Of a DNA stretch of 64,000 nt, positions 53,467-63,311 are shown piece by piece. The notes below the pieces were generated by a model. That model had not been told where the DNA came from. It ran no database searches and saw only the letters and a list, made by a program, of their open reading frames with translations. The translations under genes were made by a program, and so were the position numbers. The stretch comes from Agarivorans gilvus (lineage in GTDB: Bacteria; Pseudomonadota; Gammaproteobacteria; Enterobacterales; Celerinatantimonadaceae), in NCBI RefSeq assembly GCF_001420915.1, contig NZ_CP013021.1, positions 816,001-880,000 on the forward strand, written 5' to 3'. Each line of letters begins with the position of its first letter. Position 1 is the stretch's first letter.

Positions 53467-54498
53467 TTATAACTTATCCCATTCACTGGTGATTGTCGCT
53501 ATTTTCCGCGTCTGTTCAGTGATTTGTTTATAGTTGTTTTGCGCTGCTAGCTCCGACCAAGTAGCTGGATAGGCTTTGCCTAATAGCGATTCGGCCCCCT
53601 TAACCTGAGTATGGGCTAAACCATCAAGTAAGCGAATACTGGCATCTCGGTCATTACACGCCAACAACAAGTCACAGCCAGCGGCTAAAGCTTGTTTAGC
53701 TCGTGTCACATAATCACCCACCACCGCCGCGCCTTTCATACTAAGGTCATCACTGAAGATGAGACCTTTAAAAGCCAGCTCTTGTCGAAGTATTTGTTGT
53801 AACCATTTAGCAGAGAAGCCTGCCGGTTGCTCATCTACATCGGGGTAAATCACATGGGCAGGCATCACCGCATCGAGCTTATTTTGCGAAATTAAGGCAC
53901 TAAATACTTGCATATCGTGCTGTTTAATTTGCTCAAAACTGCGTAAGTCTCGCGCTTCCAAATGGTGAGTATCGGCTTTTACATTGCCGTGTCCCGGAAA
54001 GTGTTTGCCGGTGGCTTTCATGCCTGCTAGCGCCATGCCGTCGATAAAAGCACTGGCTAAAGGAATAATTTGCTGAGGCTGCTCGCTAAAAGCGCGCAGG
54101 CCAATCACATCACTTATGCCATTCACGTCCAACACTGGCGCAAAACTCAAATCGATGTCACAAGCGCGTAGCTCTGCTGCCATCAACCAACCTAAGTGCT
54201 TGGCTAGTTGCTCCGCTGGCATGCTCAAGTGTTCGGCAACAGCAGCTAAATGCCCCATTGCCGGAATAGGCGAAAATTGATGGCGAAAACGTTGTACTCG
54301 GCCCCCCTCATGATCGACAGCAATAATCAAGCGAGTATGAGAAGCAGCCCTAATACTTTTTACTAAATCGATGAGCTGCGCTCTATCATGGTAGTTACGT
54401 GAAAATAAAATCACCCCGGCCACTAGCGGATGCTGCAACATTTCCCGCTCTTCGCCACTTAACTCGGTAGTGAGTAAATCAATAAAAAGAGGTCCCAT
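53467..54498 (-). CDS. nagZ: Beta-N-acetylhexosaminidase, peptidoglycan recycling
   Basis: A cytoplasmic family 3 glycoside hydrolase that removes GlcNAc from anhydro-muropeptides; its product signals AmpR in bacteria that have AmpC. The 343-residue protein shows VDHEGGRVQRFR near residue 62, GKHFPGHGNVKADTHH near residue 162 (the flexible catalytic loop with the acid/base Asp-His pair) and IFSDDLSMKGA near residue 245 (nucleophile Asp). It ends just before ycfP and starts eight bases after lpoB. Confidence 0.95.
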   Translation of the reverse strand: MGPLFIDLLTTELSGEEREMLQHPLVAGVILFSRNYHDRAQLIDLVKSIRAASHTRLIIAVDHEGGRVQRFRHQFSPIPAMGHLAAVAEHLSMPAEQLAKHLGWLMAAELRACDIDLSFAPVLDVNGISDVIGLRAFSEQPQQIIPLASAFIDGMALAGMKATGKHFPGHGNVKADTHHLEARDLRSFEQIKQHDMQVFSALISQNKLDAVMPAHVIYPDVDEQPAGFSAKWLQQILRQELAFKGLIFSDDLSMKGAAVVGDYVTRAKQALAAGCDLLLACNDRDASIRLLDGLAHTQVKGAESLLGKAYPATWSELAAQNNYKQITEQTRKIATITSEWDKL

Positions 54499-54505
54499 TT
54501 ATTCC

Positions 54506-55096
54506 TTACCAACCAAAAGTAGACTTAGTTTCTGCCTTACGGATTTCAGTCTCGTCGGCCCACTCCACTAAACCTGTTTTAAGGTCTAATAAACGCATGG
54601 TCATCTTGTAGTAGACGTCCTTGGTTTTTTTGTTGGTTTTTACAATGCTAGACAGATTGCCATACAGCATATATTCGGCACCGACCTGCTGACCAAAAGC
54701 AATCGCTTTTGATGGATCAACAAGGTCGCTGTCATTTTGAAAGCCTAATTGCTCTCTTACCTGATTTACCGTGGTCATATCCACAAAACGGAATTTCCCC
54801 GATTGCAGCAATTTGGTGCTGATGGTATCGGTGACAGACTCGGTATCGATATGCTCTGTGGTTTTATTTTTAATCCGGTCCACAAAAACAATTGGCCGCC
54901 CCTTAGCGGTAATATCAAGCAATAATGGTGAAGATATCATCGAGTCGGTCATTTCACCGGCAATGGTTTGTAAGTCGGTGGAGCCAAAGCTCACATCAAC
55001 CGTTTCTACTTGCTGAGGGTCACCATAACTTACTTGGCTGGAACATCCACCTAAGCCAAGCGCAAGTAAGCTAATAAGCACTAGTCGTTTATTCAT
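54506..55096 (-). CDS. lpoB: Penicillin-binding protein activator LpoB, lipoprotein
   Basis: Outer-membrane lipoprotein that spans the periplasm to activate PBP1b. The lipobox LGLGGC is at residues 13-18. The globular domain has IVFVDRIKNKTTEHIDT, KLLQSGKFRFVDM and GAEYMLYGNLSSI, as in the E. coli protein, and the length (196) is typical. The gene order nagZ-lpoB-ycfL is conserved with enteric bacteria, supporting the call. Confidence 0.93.
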   Translation of the reverse strand: MNKRLVLISLLALGLGGCSSQVSYGDPQQVETVDVSFGSTDLQTIAGEMTDSMISSPLLLDITAKGRPIVFVDRIKNKTTEHIDTESVTDTISTKLLQSGKFRFVDMTTVNQVREQLGFQNDSDLVDPSKAIAFGQQVGAEYMLYGNLSSIVKTNKKTKDVYYKMTMRLLDLKTGLVEWADETEIRKAETKSTFGW

Positions 55097-55109
55097 AAAT
55101 ATCTCTCTG

Positions 55110-55502
55110 TTATTTCACTTCTCTAACATAAATTTTGAAGTGCTTGGCACTATCAAGTAAGGCAATCGACTGCACTTGAATTTGTTGTTTACCGTGTAAA
55201 GTGAGCGGCGTCCAAGCGCTAGTGGCTTGATTAATTTGAATGTTGTTGCTGTCATACCAATAGAAGCGATACTGCAAATTCAAATCGCCCTTATATAGAG
55301 ATTGTATGGTAGCCACCCCTTGTAGGCGATCATTGTTTTGCTGAGTCGTTGCGCCCAATACCGTTAACTTGCGCCCCAAACTGATATTATCAACGATCAG
55401 CCATTGCTTACCATCAGGTTTATCTGAATCGGCAGAAATACCTGAAGTATTTGTGGTGCAAGCTACCAATAGCAGGCTGAGCAGCAAGAATACATATTTC
55501 AT
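55110..55502 (-). CDS. ycfL: YcfL-family lipoprotein (DUF1425)
   Basis: A 131-residue lipoprotein with lipobox LLVAC near residue 16. LYKGDLNLQYRFYWYDSNN near residue 75 is the family motif. It is next to lpoB, as in E. coli; members seem tied to envelope functions but have no proven role. ATG 55502 is preferred to GTG 55508 because GAGAGGT lies at the right distance. Confidence 0.87.
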   Translation of the reverse strand: MKYVFLLLSLLLVACTTNTSGISADSDKPDGKQWLIVDNISLGRKLTVLGATTQQNNDRLQGVATIQSLYKGDLNLQYRFYWYDSNNIQINQATSAWTPLTLHGKQQIQVQSIALLDSAKHFKIYVREVK

Positions 55503-55514
55503 GTTCACCTCTCA

Positions 55515-56971
55515 TTACAAATTAAAAACTTGAATGGCAGAGCCTAGGTCGTTAGTTAACACTAAACTGACTCGCCCTGCTCGAATGTTTAGTGGCTCGA
55601 GGTTTTGGCTTAAGCCCTCAAATTTTAGAGTATGTTGTCCGGCAGGCAAAGCCTGAATCGCAATTTGCGCTAAAGCCGGTAGGCTCTGCCAACTGCGAGT
55701 ATCGGCACGCTCAGACGCTGTGTTGTAAAGATTAACCAAAATATTCTCCCAGCTTTCATGCTGAGCATCGTTATGTTGATTAACCGCCCGGCGCAACTGT
55801 TCTTTACTTAGTAAACGCAATAATTGCCGATAAAACAGGCCGGGTAAGTCTTGTTGCAACTGTTTTGCCGCTAAGGCATCTAGCTGAACCACCTGCTCAG
55901 TGGCTAGGCCTTGCCCTGCTACCTGAATATCTAGCGGAAGAGCGATATTGGCTTGCCCTCGCATCACAGGCAAAGCCACCGTAAAATTCTGCCACTGATT
56001 ATTATGATATAGCGGCAAAGAAAATCGTGCTTCTTGACGCGCTTTAACGAGGGATTGTTCGTGGATCACCACTAATAAGCCTTGTTGCTTAGTAAGAGCC
56101 TCGCCTTTAAGCGGCGTATATTGCTGATAATCCTCCATGGCCAGTTTGGCCCCTAAACGAGCGACTTCGGCTTGTAAGTATTTATTCTGCGGAGCCAAGG
56201 CCAAAGCCTTACGATAATCAATATAAGCATCGTCCTCTTGCCCTGCCGCTAAATACAACACCGCAGACAACACATAACTCAAACCATTTTGGTAAGCGTT
56301 AGCTAATTGTTGCTGGGTTTTAAACTGCGGGTACTGCTGACTTAACTCCTGGTATTGCTGCTGATAGTCTCTCAGTTGCTGCTCTAAGCTAGCGGGTGTT
56401 TCTTGCATGGCCTGCTGCTGTATCAATCCCGCCTTGCGGATTTCAACTAAAGCCGACTCAAGCCCCTGGTTATGTAAATAGTTAATCGCTTGATAGTGAT
56501 GCAGCATCACTTGCTCGTATACCGGGATATGGTAAGGAATGAAATTATCGTTAGTAGCCAGCGTAGAAAGTTGCTGTAAACCGCTAGAAACTCGGTATTC
56601 GGCTTGTCGAGACAACCACTCAAGCTGCTCATCAACCTGTTTAAAATACGCTTGGCTTTGCTGATACTCTCCGGCCAAGTAGGTGATTCGGCCTTTTTCT
56701 AGCAGTTTTAAATAATAGCCATTATCGCTGGGGTGCCCTTCATCAATCAACTTAGCCGCTAATTGAAACTGCCCCGAACCAATTTGGTAGCGGCTGGCTT
56801 GCATTTGTTCGCTATAGCTTACAAACAAATCGCTAAATAGGGCTGAGCTACAACTTTGCAGGCTGACGCATAAGACACTGGCTAGAGCCACAACCGCAAG
56901 GGGTGGCGTCTCGCAGTCTTGCTAGAGCTAAAGCCTTTGTTTGTTGGTAAAACACCGTTAAGCCTTGCCAT
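55515..56971 (-). CDS. TPR-containing lipoprotein (COG3014-like), one-base frame break near start
   Basis: The long frame alone has no good start, only GTG 56891. Adding one C to the C4 run (sense strand, plus-strand G4 at 56900-56903) joins it to ATG 56971 with GGGAC upstream. The resulting leader is SSKTARRHPLAVVALASV, then a lipobox VSLQSC. The mature protein has TPR-like helices (AYIDYRKALALAPQN near the middle) and many glutamines. It belongs to the lpoB-ycfL lipoprotein cluster, where COG3014-type proteins occur in marine relatives. Function is unknown. Corrected length is about 485 residues. Confidence 0.75.
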
Positions 56972-57267
56972 CGATTAACTTGTCCCAAACCACATAAATC
57001 CCCCCCTAATTGAGGCAACATCAAACAATCCAACTCATCCGCTTAAAGCTGGACTTAAGCGCTCACTTTTTAGACAATCGCGGCAATTTTGATAAGTAGG
57101 TATCAAATCGCCGCTATATCAGCCATTAACAAGTTTATTAATGCAACATACTCAGAAAGAGTTGTGATCTCTTGCATAGCAAGTCGCGCTAACAGCAGGC
57201 ATACTTTGACTAAAGTATGAAATCATAACAATTATAAATAGCTAACAAATCGGTTGGTCGGGGAATT

Positions 57268-59304
57268 ATGAAAAAAAAGTCATTAAACGTAGCCTCATCG
57301 CTCCAATTCTTAAAAAATGTTTCTATTGTCCATCGAGTAAATTTTGGGTTCGGCTTTTTAGTGCTGATGATGGTATTAACCAACATTTTGTCACTGCAAA
57401 CGGGTAATAAATTTAACCAACAACTGGACTTAGTGACAGAGGAAGCAACCCCTCTAGTGCTACAAAGTAGTGAATTTGCTGTCGATTTATTAACCGCAGA
57501 TAAACACTTTAAAGATGCGCTAACCTCGCAAAACGCAGATGCAATTAAAGCCAGCGGTGAAGCTTTTGCACAAAGCGAACTGGTATTTGTCTCTTCATTA
57601 GGCACTCTACGCTCAATGGCTGAAGGCAATAACGAGCTTGAATCTCATCTTGATACCTTGAATAACTTAGATCAAAACTACTTCCGAGTGGCAACTCAAG
57701 TAATACAAGATTACATTGCTTATTTAGAAGCCGAACAAAATGTGAAACGCAGCACCAACCTATTATCGGTCATGCTTCCACAGTTGAAGAAGAACCTTTC
57801 CGATAAAGTGGTGGCCTTAAATGATGATTACATTCGGTGGGCATCAGAAAGCTTTTTAAACGCCATGGCCGTTGTCGAGCTTAATACCTTAGAGGGTCTT
57901 AACACTACCGAATCAGCCAAAGTAGAAGTCATCTTCAAACGCAATAAAAAGTTGATTAAAAACTTCTTAGAAGCGACCTCTGATTTAGAAGACGAAATTC
58001 CTGAATTACGCAATGATATGGGCCACCAAATCGACCAGTTTATTAAAGACTCCACCCAAGACGATGGCGTACTAGCCGAGCACCTGGCCTTGACCAAACA
58101 ACGAGAAGACATAGCCCAGCATGTGGATGCAACTGCCTTAGAAATCACTAATGCTATTAGCATCCTTACTAGCATTAACGAGATAGCTAACCAACAAGTA
58201 GATAAGGCCTCATCAAATGCCAGCGCGATGCTTGATTCAAGCCGCATTCAGTTGATTACCGCCATGGTAGTGGTTATTGTTTTAGCCTTATTAGTGGCAT
58301 GGAACGTAGCCAGTGCGATTAAACAGCCGCTCAGCATGTTACTAAAAACCCTTAAAGCCGCGGCTGCAGGCAATATGACCGAAACGGTAGCCTACTCTAG
58401 TAACAACGAGTTTGGTCAGCTAGCGGATTCCGCTAATAGCATGATGTCGCAAATGCGCACCGTGCTACTAGAAATTAGCCAAGCTGCTGAAAGCTTGTCT
58501 AATGTTTCTAAGGGTAACTCTGTGACCCTAAACAGCGCCAAAGACGAATTGAATAACCAGCGCCAAGAAACTGCATCGGTTGCTGCCGCCATGACAGAAA
58601 TGGAGCAATCGGTTAGAGAAGTGGCGAAAAGTGCTAATGTCACCTTAGAGAAAGTGATGGAAGTAGAAGAAGCGGCCAATTCAGGGCGCAAGATCATGAG
58701 TGATAACATTACTACCACCCATCAACTTTCCGAAAAACTGGACCACAGTAGCTCAGTGATTGGCGAAGTAGACAACATGAGTAATAGCATCGGTTCAATC
58801 TTAGATGTGATTCGTGGTATTGCCGACCAAACTAACTTACTTGCGCTAAACGCTGCCATTGAAGCCGCTCGCGCAGGTGAGCAAGGGCGTGGCTTTGCCG
58901 TGGTAGCTGATGAAGTGCGAGTATTGGCTCAGAAAACCACTAACTCAACCACCGAAATTCAATCGATGATTGAGAACTTACAAAAGAGTGCTCAGCGTGC
59001 GGTAACGGTAATGTCTGAATGTTCAACTGAGATGCAATCGAGCATTTCGCAAACTTCTGACGCAAACGGTGCGATGGAAGAAATCCAAGGCATCATTACT
59101 CAAATCTCAGATATGAGTAGCCAAATTGCAGCAGCGGCAGAACAACAACAAGCTACCGGTGCAGAAATTTCTACCAACCTCAACCGTATCTCAGATATTA
59201 GTGACGACAACTATCAAAGCATTGAAATAGTGACTAGCACCAGTGAAGAATTAGGTGAGCTAGCCGCAGAGCAAGATTTATTAGTGAAACGCTTTACGCT
59301 GTAA
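57268..59304 (+). CDS. Methyl-accepting chemotaxis protein
   Basis: A 678-residue chemoreceptor. The first membrane helix is at about 28-46 (FGFLVLMMVLTNIL), a periplasmic helical sensor domain follows to about 325, the second helix is at 328-350 (LITAMVVVIVLALLVAW), then a HAMP domain. The cytoplasmic signalling hairpin contains ADQTNLLALNAAIEAARAGE, the universal tip that binds CheW and CheA, near residue 520. The ligand is unknown. A TAAAG element with ATAA downstream near 57211 weakly resembles a flagellar sigma28 promoter. Confidence 0.95.
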   Translation: MKKKSLNVASSLQFLKNVSIVHRVNFGFGFLVLMMVLTNILSLQTGNKFNQQLDLVTEEATPLVLQSSEFAVDLLTADKHFKDALTSQNADAIKASGEAFAQSELVFVSSLGTLRSMAEGNNELESHLDTLNNLDQNYFRVATQVIQDYIAYLEAEQNVKRSTNLLSVMLPQLKKNLSDKVVALNDDYIRWASESFLNAMAVVELNTLEGLNTTESAKVEVIFKRNKKLIKNFLEATSDLEDEIPELRNDMGHQIDQFIKDSTQDDGVLAEHLALTKQREDIAQHVDATALEITNAISILTSINEIANQQVDKASSNASAMLDSSRIQLITAMVVVIVLALLVAWNVASAIKQPLSMLLKTLKAAAAGNMTETVAYSSNNEFGQLADSANSMMSQMRTVLLEISQAAESLSNVSKGNSVTLNSAKDELNNQRQETASVAAAMTEMEQSVREVAKSANVTLEKVMEVEEAANSGRKIMSDNITTTHQLSEKLDHSSSVIGEVDNMSNSIGSILDVIRGIADQTNLLALNAAIEAARAGEQGRGFAVVADEVRVLAQKTTNSTTEIQSMIENLQKSAQRAVTVMSECSTEMQSSISQTSDANGAMEEIQGIITQISDMSSQIAAAAEQQQATGAEISTNLNRISDISDDNYQSIEIVTSTSEELGELAAEQDLLVKRFTL

Positions 59305-59318
59305 AGCGGTAAAAATAC

Positions 59319-59347
59319 CAAAGGCTCCTTTAAGGAGCCTTTTTTAT
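59319..59347. terminator. Bidirectional terminator
   Basis: AAAGGCTCC-TTTAA-GGAGCC followed by TTTTTTATT, between the chemoreceptor and the convergent PTPS-family gene. Confidence 0.9.
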
Positions 59348-59376
59348 TGAAAAGCACTTAAATAAACACGTTCTAA

Positions 59377-60252
59377 CTAGGGCTCACTGGCTTCACAAAT
59401 AGCGCCTTTCCCTACCCCTTCATAAGCTCTTACCCTTAACTCATGGCCATTTAATACCTTAGCTAAGGTTCTGGCTATATAAGCAGCTAGGTTCTCTACC
59501 GTCGTCTCGCAAGGCAGGATATCGGTTTCGTTTTTTGGTATAACCAACTCAAACTTACCCTGAGGCGACTCATAGGCAAAGGCGTAATGCTGTTGCCAGT
59601 CTTGTGCTTGATAAAAACTCACTAGCGATGGTTCGACTTTATCTTCTTCGCTGCCCAAGTAAATATTACGCCACCTCATCGCCCAGCTAGTCGCCAAATC
59701 AATGTCGGACTCTCCGTCCACCATAATCTCTATAGCAGAACGGTGACCGTGGGCGATACGCTGGCAATTACCATCATGCTTTTTTAAGCCGTGGCTATAG
59801 TGATAATAAGGGCCATCAATCTGCTCATGACGTAGGCTAATACGAATATCTTTAATATTTTTAGGTAACTGAGCCAATACCACTTCGCTTACATACTGAC
59901 TCAAAGCTTGGTTGCTCACTTCAACAGCATCAATAAAGGTATAAGCTTCATCCGGACAGCAAAGGTGAATACTTTTACCATTAGGCCGCAGGAAGTTTAA
60001 TTGGGTATAACCAGCATTACGCTTAACTTCGCATAAAGGCGAGCGCTGAGGAACCAACAGCTTATGATCGACTTTTTCATCAATTAAACGTTTTATCAGC
60101 TTTTTCACCTGACCAAAATCAAGCAGCATATCCATTTCATTTAACGAGCCACCTAATTCAATATCGACTAACCAGCTCTCCCCTACTAAACCCCGGTCAG
60201 GGCATAAATAAGTTGAGTCAATAACGGTTAGATCTCTTACAAACAATCTCAT
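59377..60252 (-). CDS. Two-domain PTPS/QueD-family protein
   Basis: A 291-residue protein made of two 6-pyruvoyl-tetrahydropterin synthase-like halves. The first (1-130) has DFGQVKKLIKRLIDEKVDHKLL but lacks the zinc histidines. The second has HYSHGLKKHDGNCQRIAHGH with a His-X-Cys-X-His-X-His pattern (His154, Cys163, His168, His170), so only this half should bind metal. It could make 6-carboxytetrahydropterin for queuosine or another pterin. It stands alone and is not with queC or queE here. The exact reaction is uncertain. Confidence 0.78.
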   Translation of the reverse strand: MRLFVRDLTVIDSTYLCPDRGLVGESWLVDIELGGSLNEMDMLLDFGQVKKLIKRLIDEKVDHKLLVPQRSPLCEVKRNAGYTQLNFLRPNGKSIHLCCPDEAYTFIDAVEVSNQALSQYVSEVVLAQLPKNIKDIRISLRHEQIDGPYYHYSHGLKKHDGNCQRIAHGHRSAIEIMVDGESDIDLATSWAMRWRNIYLGSEEDKVEPSLVSFYQAQDWQQHYAFAYESPQGKFELVIPKNETDILPCETTVENLAAYIARTLAKVLNGHELRVRAYEGVGKGAICEASEP

Positions 60253-60391
60253 TTTAATTTCCAGCTGGCTTCATCCGGCGCATTATAACGCTAAGCTAAC
60301 AATTTAGTCATGGCTTGTGCGATCTGCAAAACCAAACACGTAAATTCTATGGTAAGGTTAAATGATTAAATAAGCAGCTTAGAAACAACCT

Positions 60392-61087
60392 GTGAGCCAG
60401 ATAGCACCTGAATTACTTAATAAATTTAATGCCTTGCCTTGCCAGACCGAGGTACATCTACAACTCCCTACGGCGACCAAACCAATACGCTTACGCAGCC
60501 GCCTAATTGGGATTGAACCAGGCATGTGTGTCATTATATCGCGAGGCACCGACCAACATTGGGAAATGGCCAGAGAACTTATTCGAGAAGGTCAGTCGAT
60601 AGTGGTGCGCTTAGTTAATGAAGGAGACCCAAACGCCACCATTTTTGCTTATCGCGGTGCTATATCCAAATTAATGAGTACCGTAGGTCGCTGGCTAGTT
60701 ATCGACTACCCCCGTAACTTACAAAAAATAAGCCTCAGACAGCATAGCCGCTTACCTATATACCTAAACTGCCGCTTACAAAGCTTAGGCAAACAAGCCG
60801 ATACATTTTCCGCAATACTTAAAGATCTGTCACTTAATGGCAGTGGCATCGTCACCGAAGAAATCCCTCACACCTTAAGGCAACAGCCTTTTAAACTAGA
60901 GTTAACTATTGAAGGTCAAAAAGCCTTCGCTATTAAAACTCGGATTTGTAACCAACGACTAGAACACGGCTCTTCTAGCAGAATGCATTACGGCCTTAGT
61001 TTCGATGCAAGCGAGCGAGAAAAACAACAATTTATTGAAGCTGCGTTATTAGAGATTATGCAACGCGAGAACAAACTTCCCAGCTAA
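60392..61087 (+). CDS. PilZ domain protein, YcgR-like c-di-GMP receptor
   Basis: A 231-residue protein with an N-terminal YcgR-like barrel (residues 1-110) and a C-terminal PilZ domain. The c-di-GMP motifs are intact: RQHSR (residues 116-120, RxxxR) and DLSLNGSG (145-152, DxSxxG). YcgR proteins brake the flagellar motor; a similar role is likely but unproven. The start is GTG 60392. It is divergent from the PTPS gene and followed by a terminator. Confidence 0.85.
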   Translation: MSQIAPELLNKFNALPCQTEVHLQLPTATKPIRLRSRLIGIEPGMCVIISRGTDQHWEMARELIREGQSIVVRLVNEGDPNATIFAYRGAISKLMSTVGRWLVIDYPRNLQKISLRQHSRLPIYLNCRLQSLGKQADTFSAILKDLSLNGSGIVTEEIPHTLRQQPFKLELTIEGQKAFAIKTRICNQRLEHGSSSRMHYGLSFDASEREKQQFIEAALLEIMQRENKLPS

Positions 61088-61136
61088 CCTAACTTCTTGT
61101 TCGCCTAGCTCTAGTCACTGTGGCGGTAAACAGGCA

Positions 61137-61166
61137 CAAAAAAAGCGACCCGAAGGTCGCTTTTAA
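61137..61166. terminator. Bidirectional terminator
   Basis: AAAAGCGACC-CGAA-GGTCGCTTTT lies between the PilZ gene and the convergent malK. Confidence 0.9.
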
Positions 61167-61183
61167 ATTAATGGTCAAAACTT

Positions 61184-62320
61184 CTAGTCTTTGTTGTACT
61201 TGGCAGTACGTGGGAACGCAATGCCATTGCTATCAAACAAGTAACAAGCTTTAGTTGGTAAACCAACTCGTAGCTCATCACCATTATTACTTGGGAATTC
61301 ACTACGTGCTTTGAAGGTGAAATCAAAGCCTTTAACGTCCATATAAACGTAAGACTCAGCACCTAAGTGTTCTGCAACCACGACAGTACCTGTGATGAAG
61401 TTCTCGGCATGAGCATGGCCTTCTTCTACCAAGTGCTCTGGTCGACAACCCAATTCAACACTATCACCAACGCTAGCGCGACTTGTGTCTACTGCTGCTG
61501 TGATAACGTCGCCAGTTACCAATTTGATTTTGCTCTCTGTATCACTAACTTCTAACAATTCACCTTCAATGAAGTTCATCTTTGGAGAACCAATGAAGCC
61601 TGCAACAAACTTGTTGGCTGGGTTATGGTATAGCTCTAGAGGCGAGCCAAATTGTTCTAGGTTAGTTGCCGCATTTGGGTCTAATGGGCTAAGAACCACA
61701 ATTTTATCAGCTAAGGTCATCGCTTCCACTTGGTCATGGGTCACGTAGATGATAGTTGATTGAAGTTCTTTGTGGAGCTTTGCGATCTCGATGCGCATTT
61801 TCACACGAAGTGCCGCATCAAGGTTAGAAAGTGGTTCATCAAACAAGAACACACCCGGTTGTTGCACGATACAACGACCGATGGCCACACGTTGACGCTG
61901 ACCACCACTTAATTCTTTTGGTTTACGGTCAAGTAATGGGTCTAAGCCTAAAATGTCAGAGGCATTACTTACACGTTTTTCGATAATGTCTTTATCAACC
62001 TTCTTCAATTTAAGGCCAAAAGACATATTTTCACGCAAATCCATGTGTGGATATAAAGCGTAAGATTGGAAAACCATACCTACGTTACGTTGTACCGGTG
62101 GTACATCGTTCATGTAGTTTCCACCAATGCTCAATTCACCACTGGTAATATCTTCCAAGCCTGCAATCATACGCAAAAGAGTTGACTTACCGCAGCCTGA
62201 TGGACCAACGAATACAACAAATTCACCATCTTGAATATCTAAATTAATTTCACGCAAAGTATCTTGGTGAACTGCCGGATCGTAGTTTTTACGTACATTT
62301 TTTAAAATTACATCAGCCAT
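61184..62320 (-). CDS. malK: Maltose/maltodextrin import ATPase
   Basis: ABC ATPase that energises MalFG. Walker A is VGPSGCGKSTLLR near residue 38, the signature is LSGGQRQRVAIGR and Walker B is VFLFDEPLSNLD; the C-terminal regulatory OB-fold domain (residues 240-378) ends with LFDSNGIAFP. ATG 62320 has GGAGC upstream and gives the family N-terminus MADVILKNV. It follows malG with a gap of about 90 bases. Close relatives handle other sugars, but the partner permeases here match MalF and MalG well. Confidence 0.92.
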   Translation of the reverse strand: MADVILKNVRKNYDPAVHQDTLREINLDIQDGEFVVFVGPSGCGKSTLLRMIAGLEDITSGELSIGGNYMNDVPPVQRNVGMVFQSYALYPHMDLRENMSFGLKLKKVDKDIIEKRVSNASDILGLDPLLDRKPKELSGGQRQRVAIGRCIVQQPGVFLFDEPLSNLDAALRVKMRIEIAKLHKELQSTIIYVTHDQVEAMTLADKIVVLSPLDPNAATNLEQFGSPLELYHNPANKFVAGFIGSPKMNFIEGELLEVSDTESKIKLVTGDVITAAVDTSRASVGDSVELGCRPEHLVEEGHAHAENFITGTVVVAEHLGAESYVYMDVKGFDFTFKARSEFPSNNGDELRVGLPTKACYLFDSNGIAFPRTAKYNKD

Positions 62321-62408
62321 TATTAGCTCCAAACTAAATAAAGCCATTTGCTTTATTTATAATCAATCTTGTTTTGCGTAGCCGCCATTGCAGCTACGCC
62401 CAAATAAT

Positions 62409-63299
62409 TTAACCTTTAACACCACCAGCGGTTAAGCCACCCACCAACCAACGTTGGGCGAGTAGGAATACCACGGTAATTGGGAATCCTGACAATACTG
62501 CTGCGGCGGCGAAGTCACCCCACAAGTAGTTTTGCGGATACAAGTATTGTTGTGCACCTACGGCAAGCGTGAGTTTATCTACGTCTTGCATCAATACCGA
62601 CGCCATCGGTACTTCTGTGATTACTTGAATAAATGCAAGAATAAATACCACTGCCAAAATAGGAACAGAAAGCGGTAACAATACCAATCTAAACGCCTGC
62701 CACGGTGTTGCACCGTCAATTGCAGCCGACTCTTCTAAGGCAGGGTCAATCGTTTCGAAGTAACCTTTAATGGTCCACACATGTAGTGCGATACCACCTA
62801 GGTAAGCGAAGATCAAACCGCCGTGAGTGTTTAGACCCAACCAAGGGATGTATTCACCGATTTTGTTGAACAAGGCATAAATAGCTACCAAGGCCAAGAC
62901 CGATGGGAACATTTGGAAAATCAACATCCCGTTAAGAATGGTTGCTTTACCTTTAAAGCGCATACGAGCAAAAGCATAAGCACTTGTGGTAGACAACACT
63001 ACGATAAGAATTGCTGAAATACCGGCAATCTTAATCGAGTTCCACAGCCACACCAATACTGGGAATGGTGGTGGCGTTGTCGAACCATCGGGATTAACTA
63101 CCGTAATACCTAAGGCAAGACGCCAGTGGTCTAAGGTAGGATTAGATGGAATCAATTCACCAACCGCAAAGTTACCTGTACGGAAGGAAATGGTGATAAC
63201 CATTAATAATGGAAAAATAATCAAACATAAAAATAAACATAGCGCTACGTGAGTAGCTAATTTTCTATATTTCAATGATTTAGGTTGAACCATTGCCAT
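62409..63299 (-). CDS. malG: Maltose transporter permease
   Basis: A 296-residue inner-membrane permease with six helices. The N-terminal helix (LCLFLCLIIFPLLMVI) is followed by a periplasmic loop with LDHWRLALGI. The cytoplasmic EAA loop YFETIDPALEESAAIDGATPWQ (cited in part: EESAAIDGATPWQ) contacts MalK, and the C-terminus ends GGLTAGGVKG, as in E. coli MalG. AAGGAGC precedes ATG 63299, 12 bases after malF. Confidence 0.95.
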   Translation of the reverse strand: MAMVQPKSLKYRKLATHVALCLFLCLIIFPLLMVITISFRTGNFAVGELIPSNPTLDHWRLALGITVVNPDGSTTPPPFPVLVWLWNSIKIAGISAILIVVLSTTSAYAFARMRFKGKATILNGMLIFQMFPSVLALVAIYALFNKIGEYIPWLGLNTHGGLIFAYLGGIALHVWTIKGYFETIDPALEESAAIDGATPWQAFRLVLLPLSVPILAVVFILAFIQVITEVPMASVLMQDVDKLTLAVGAQQYLYPQNYLWGDFAAAAVLSGFPITVVFLLAQRWLVGGLTAGGVKG

Positions 63300-63311
63300 A
63301 ATAGCTGCTCC

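Noticed and set aside
57205..57240. Flagellar sigma28 promoter of the chemoreceptor
   Set aside because: TAAAG and ATAA have the right spacing, but the GCCG part of the -10 element is missing, so it is mentioned only as weak evidence.
57210..57629. Minus-strand reading frame opposite the chemoreceptor gene
   Set aside because: It is a shadow of the strongly supported plus-strand chemoreceptor, with no ribosome binding site or family match.
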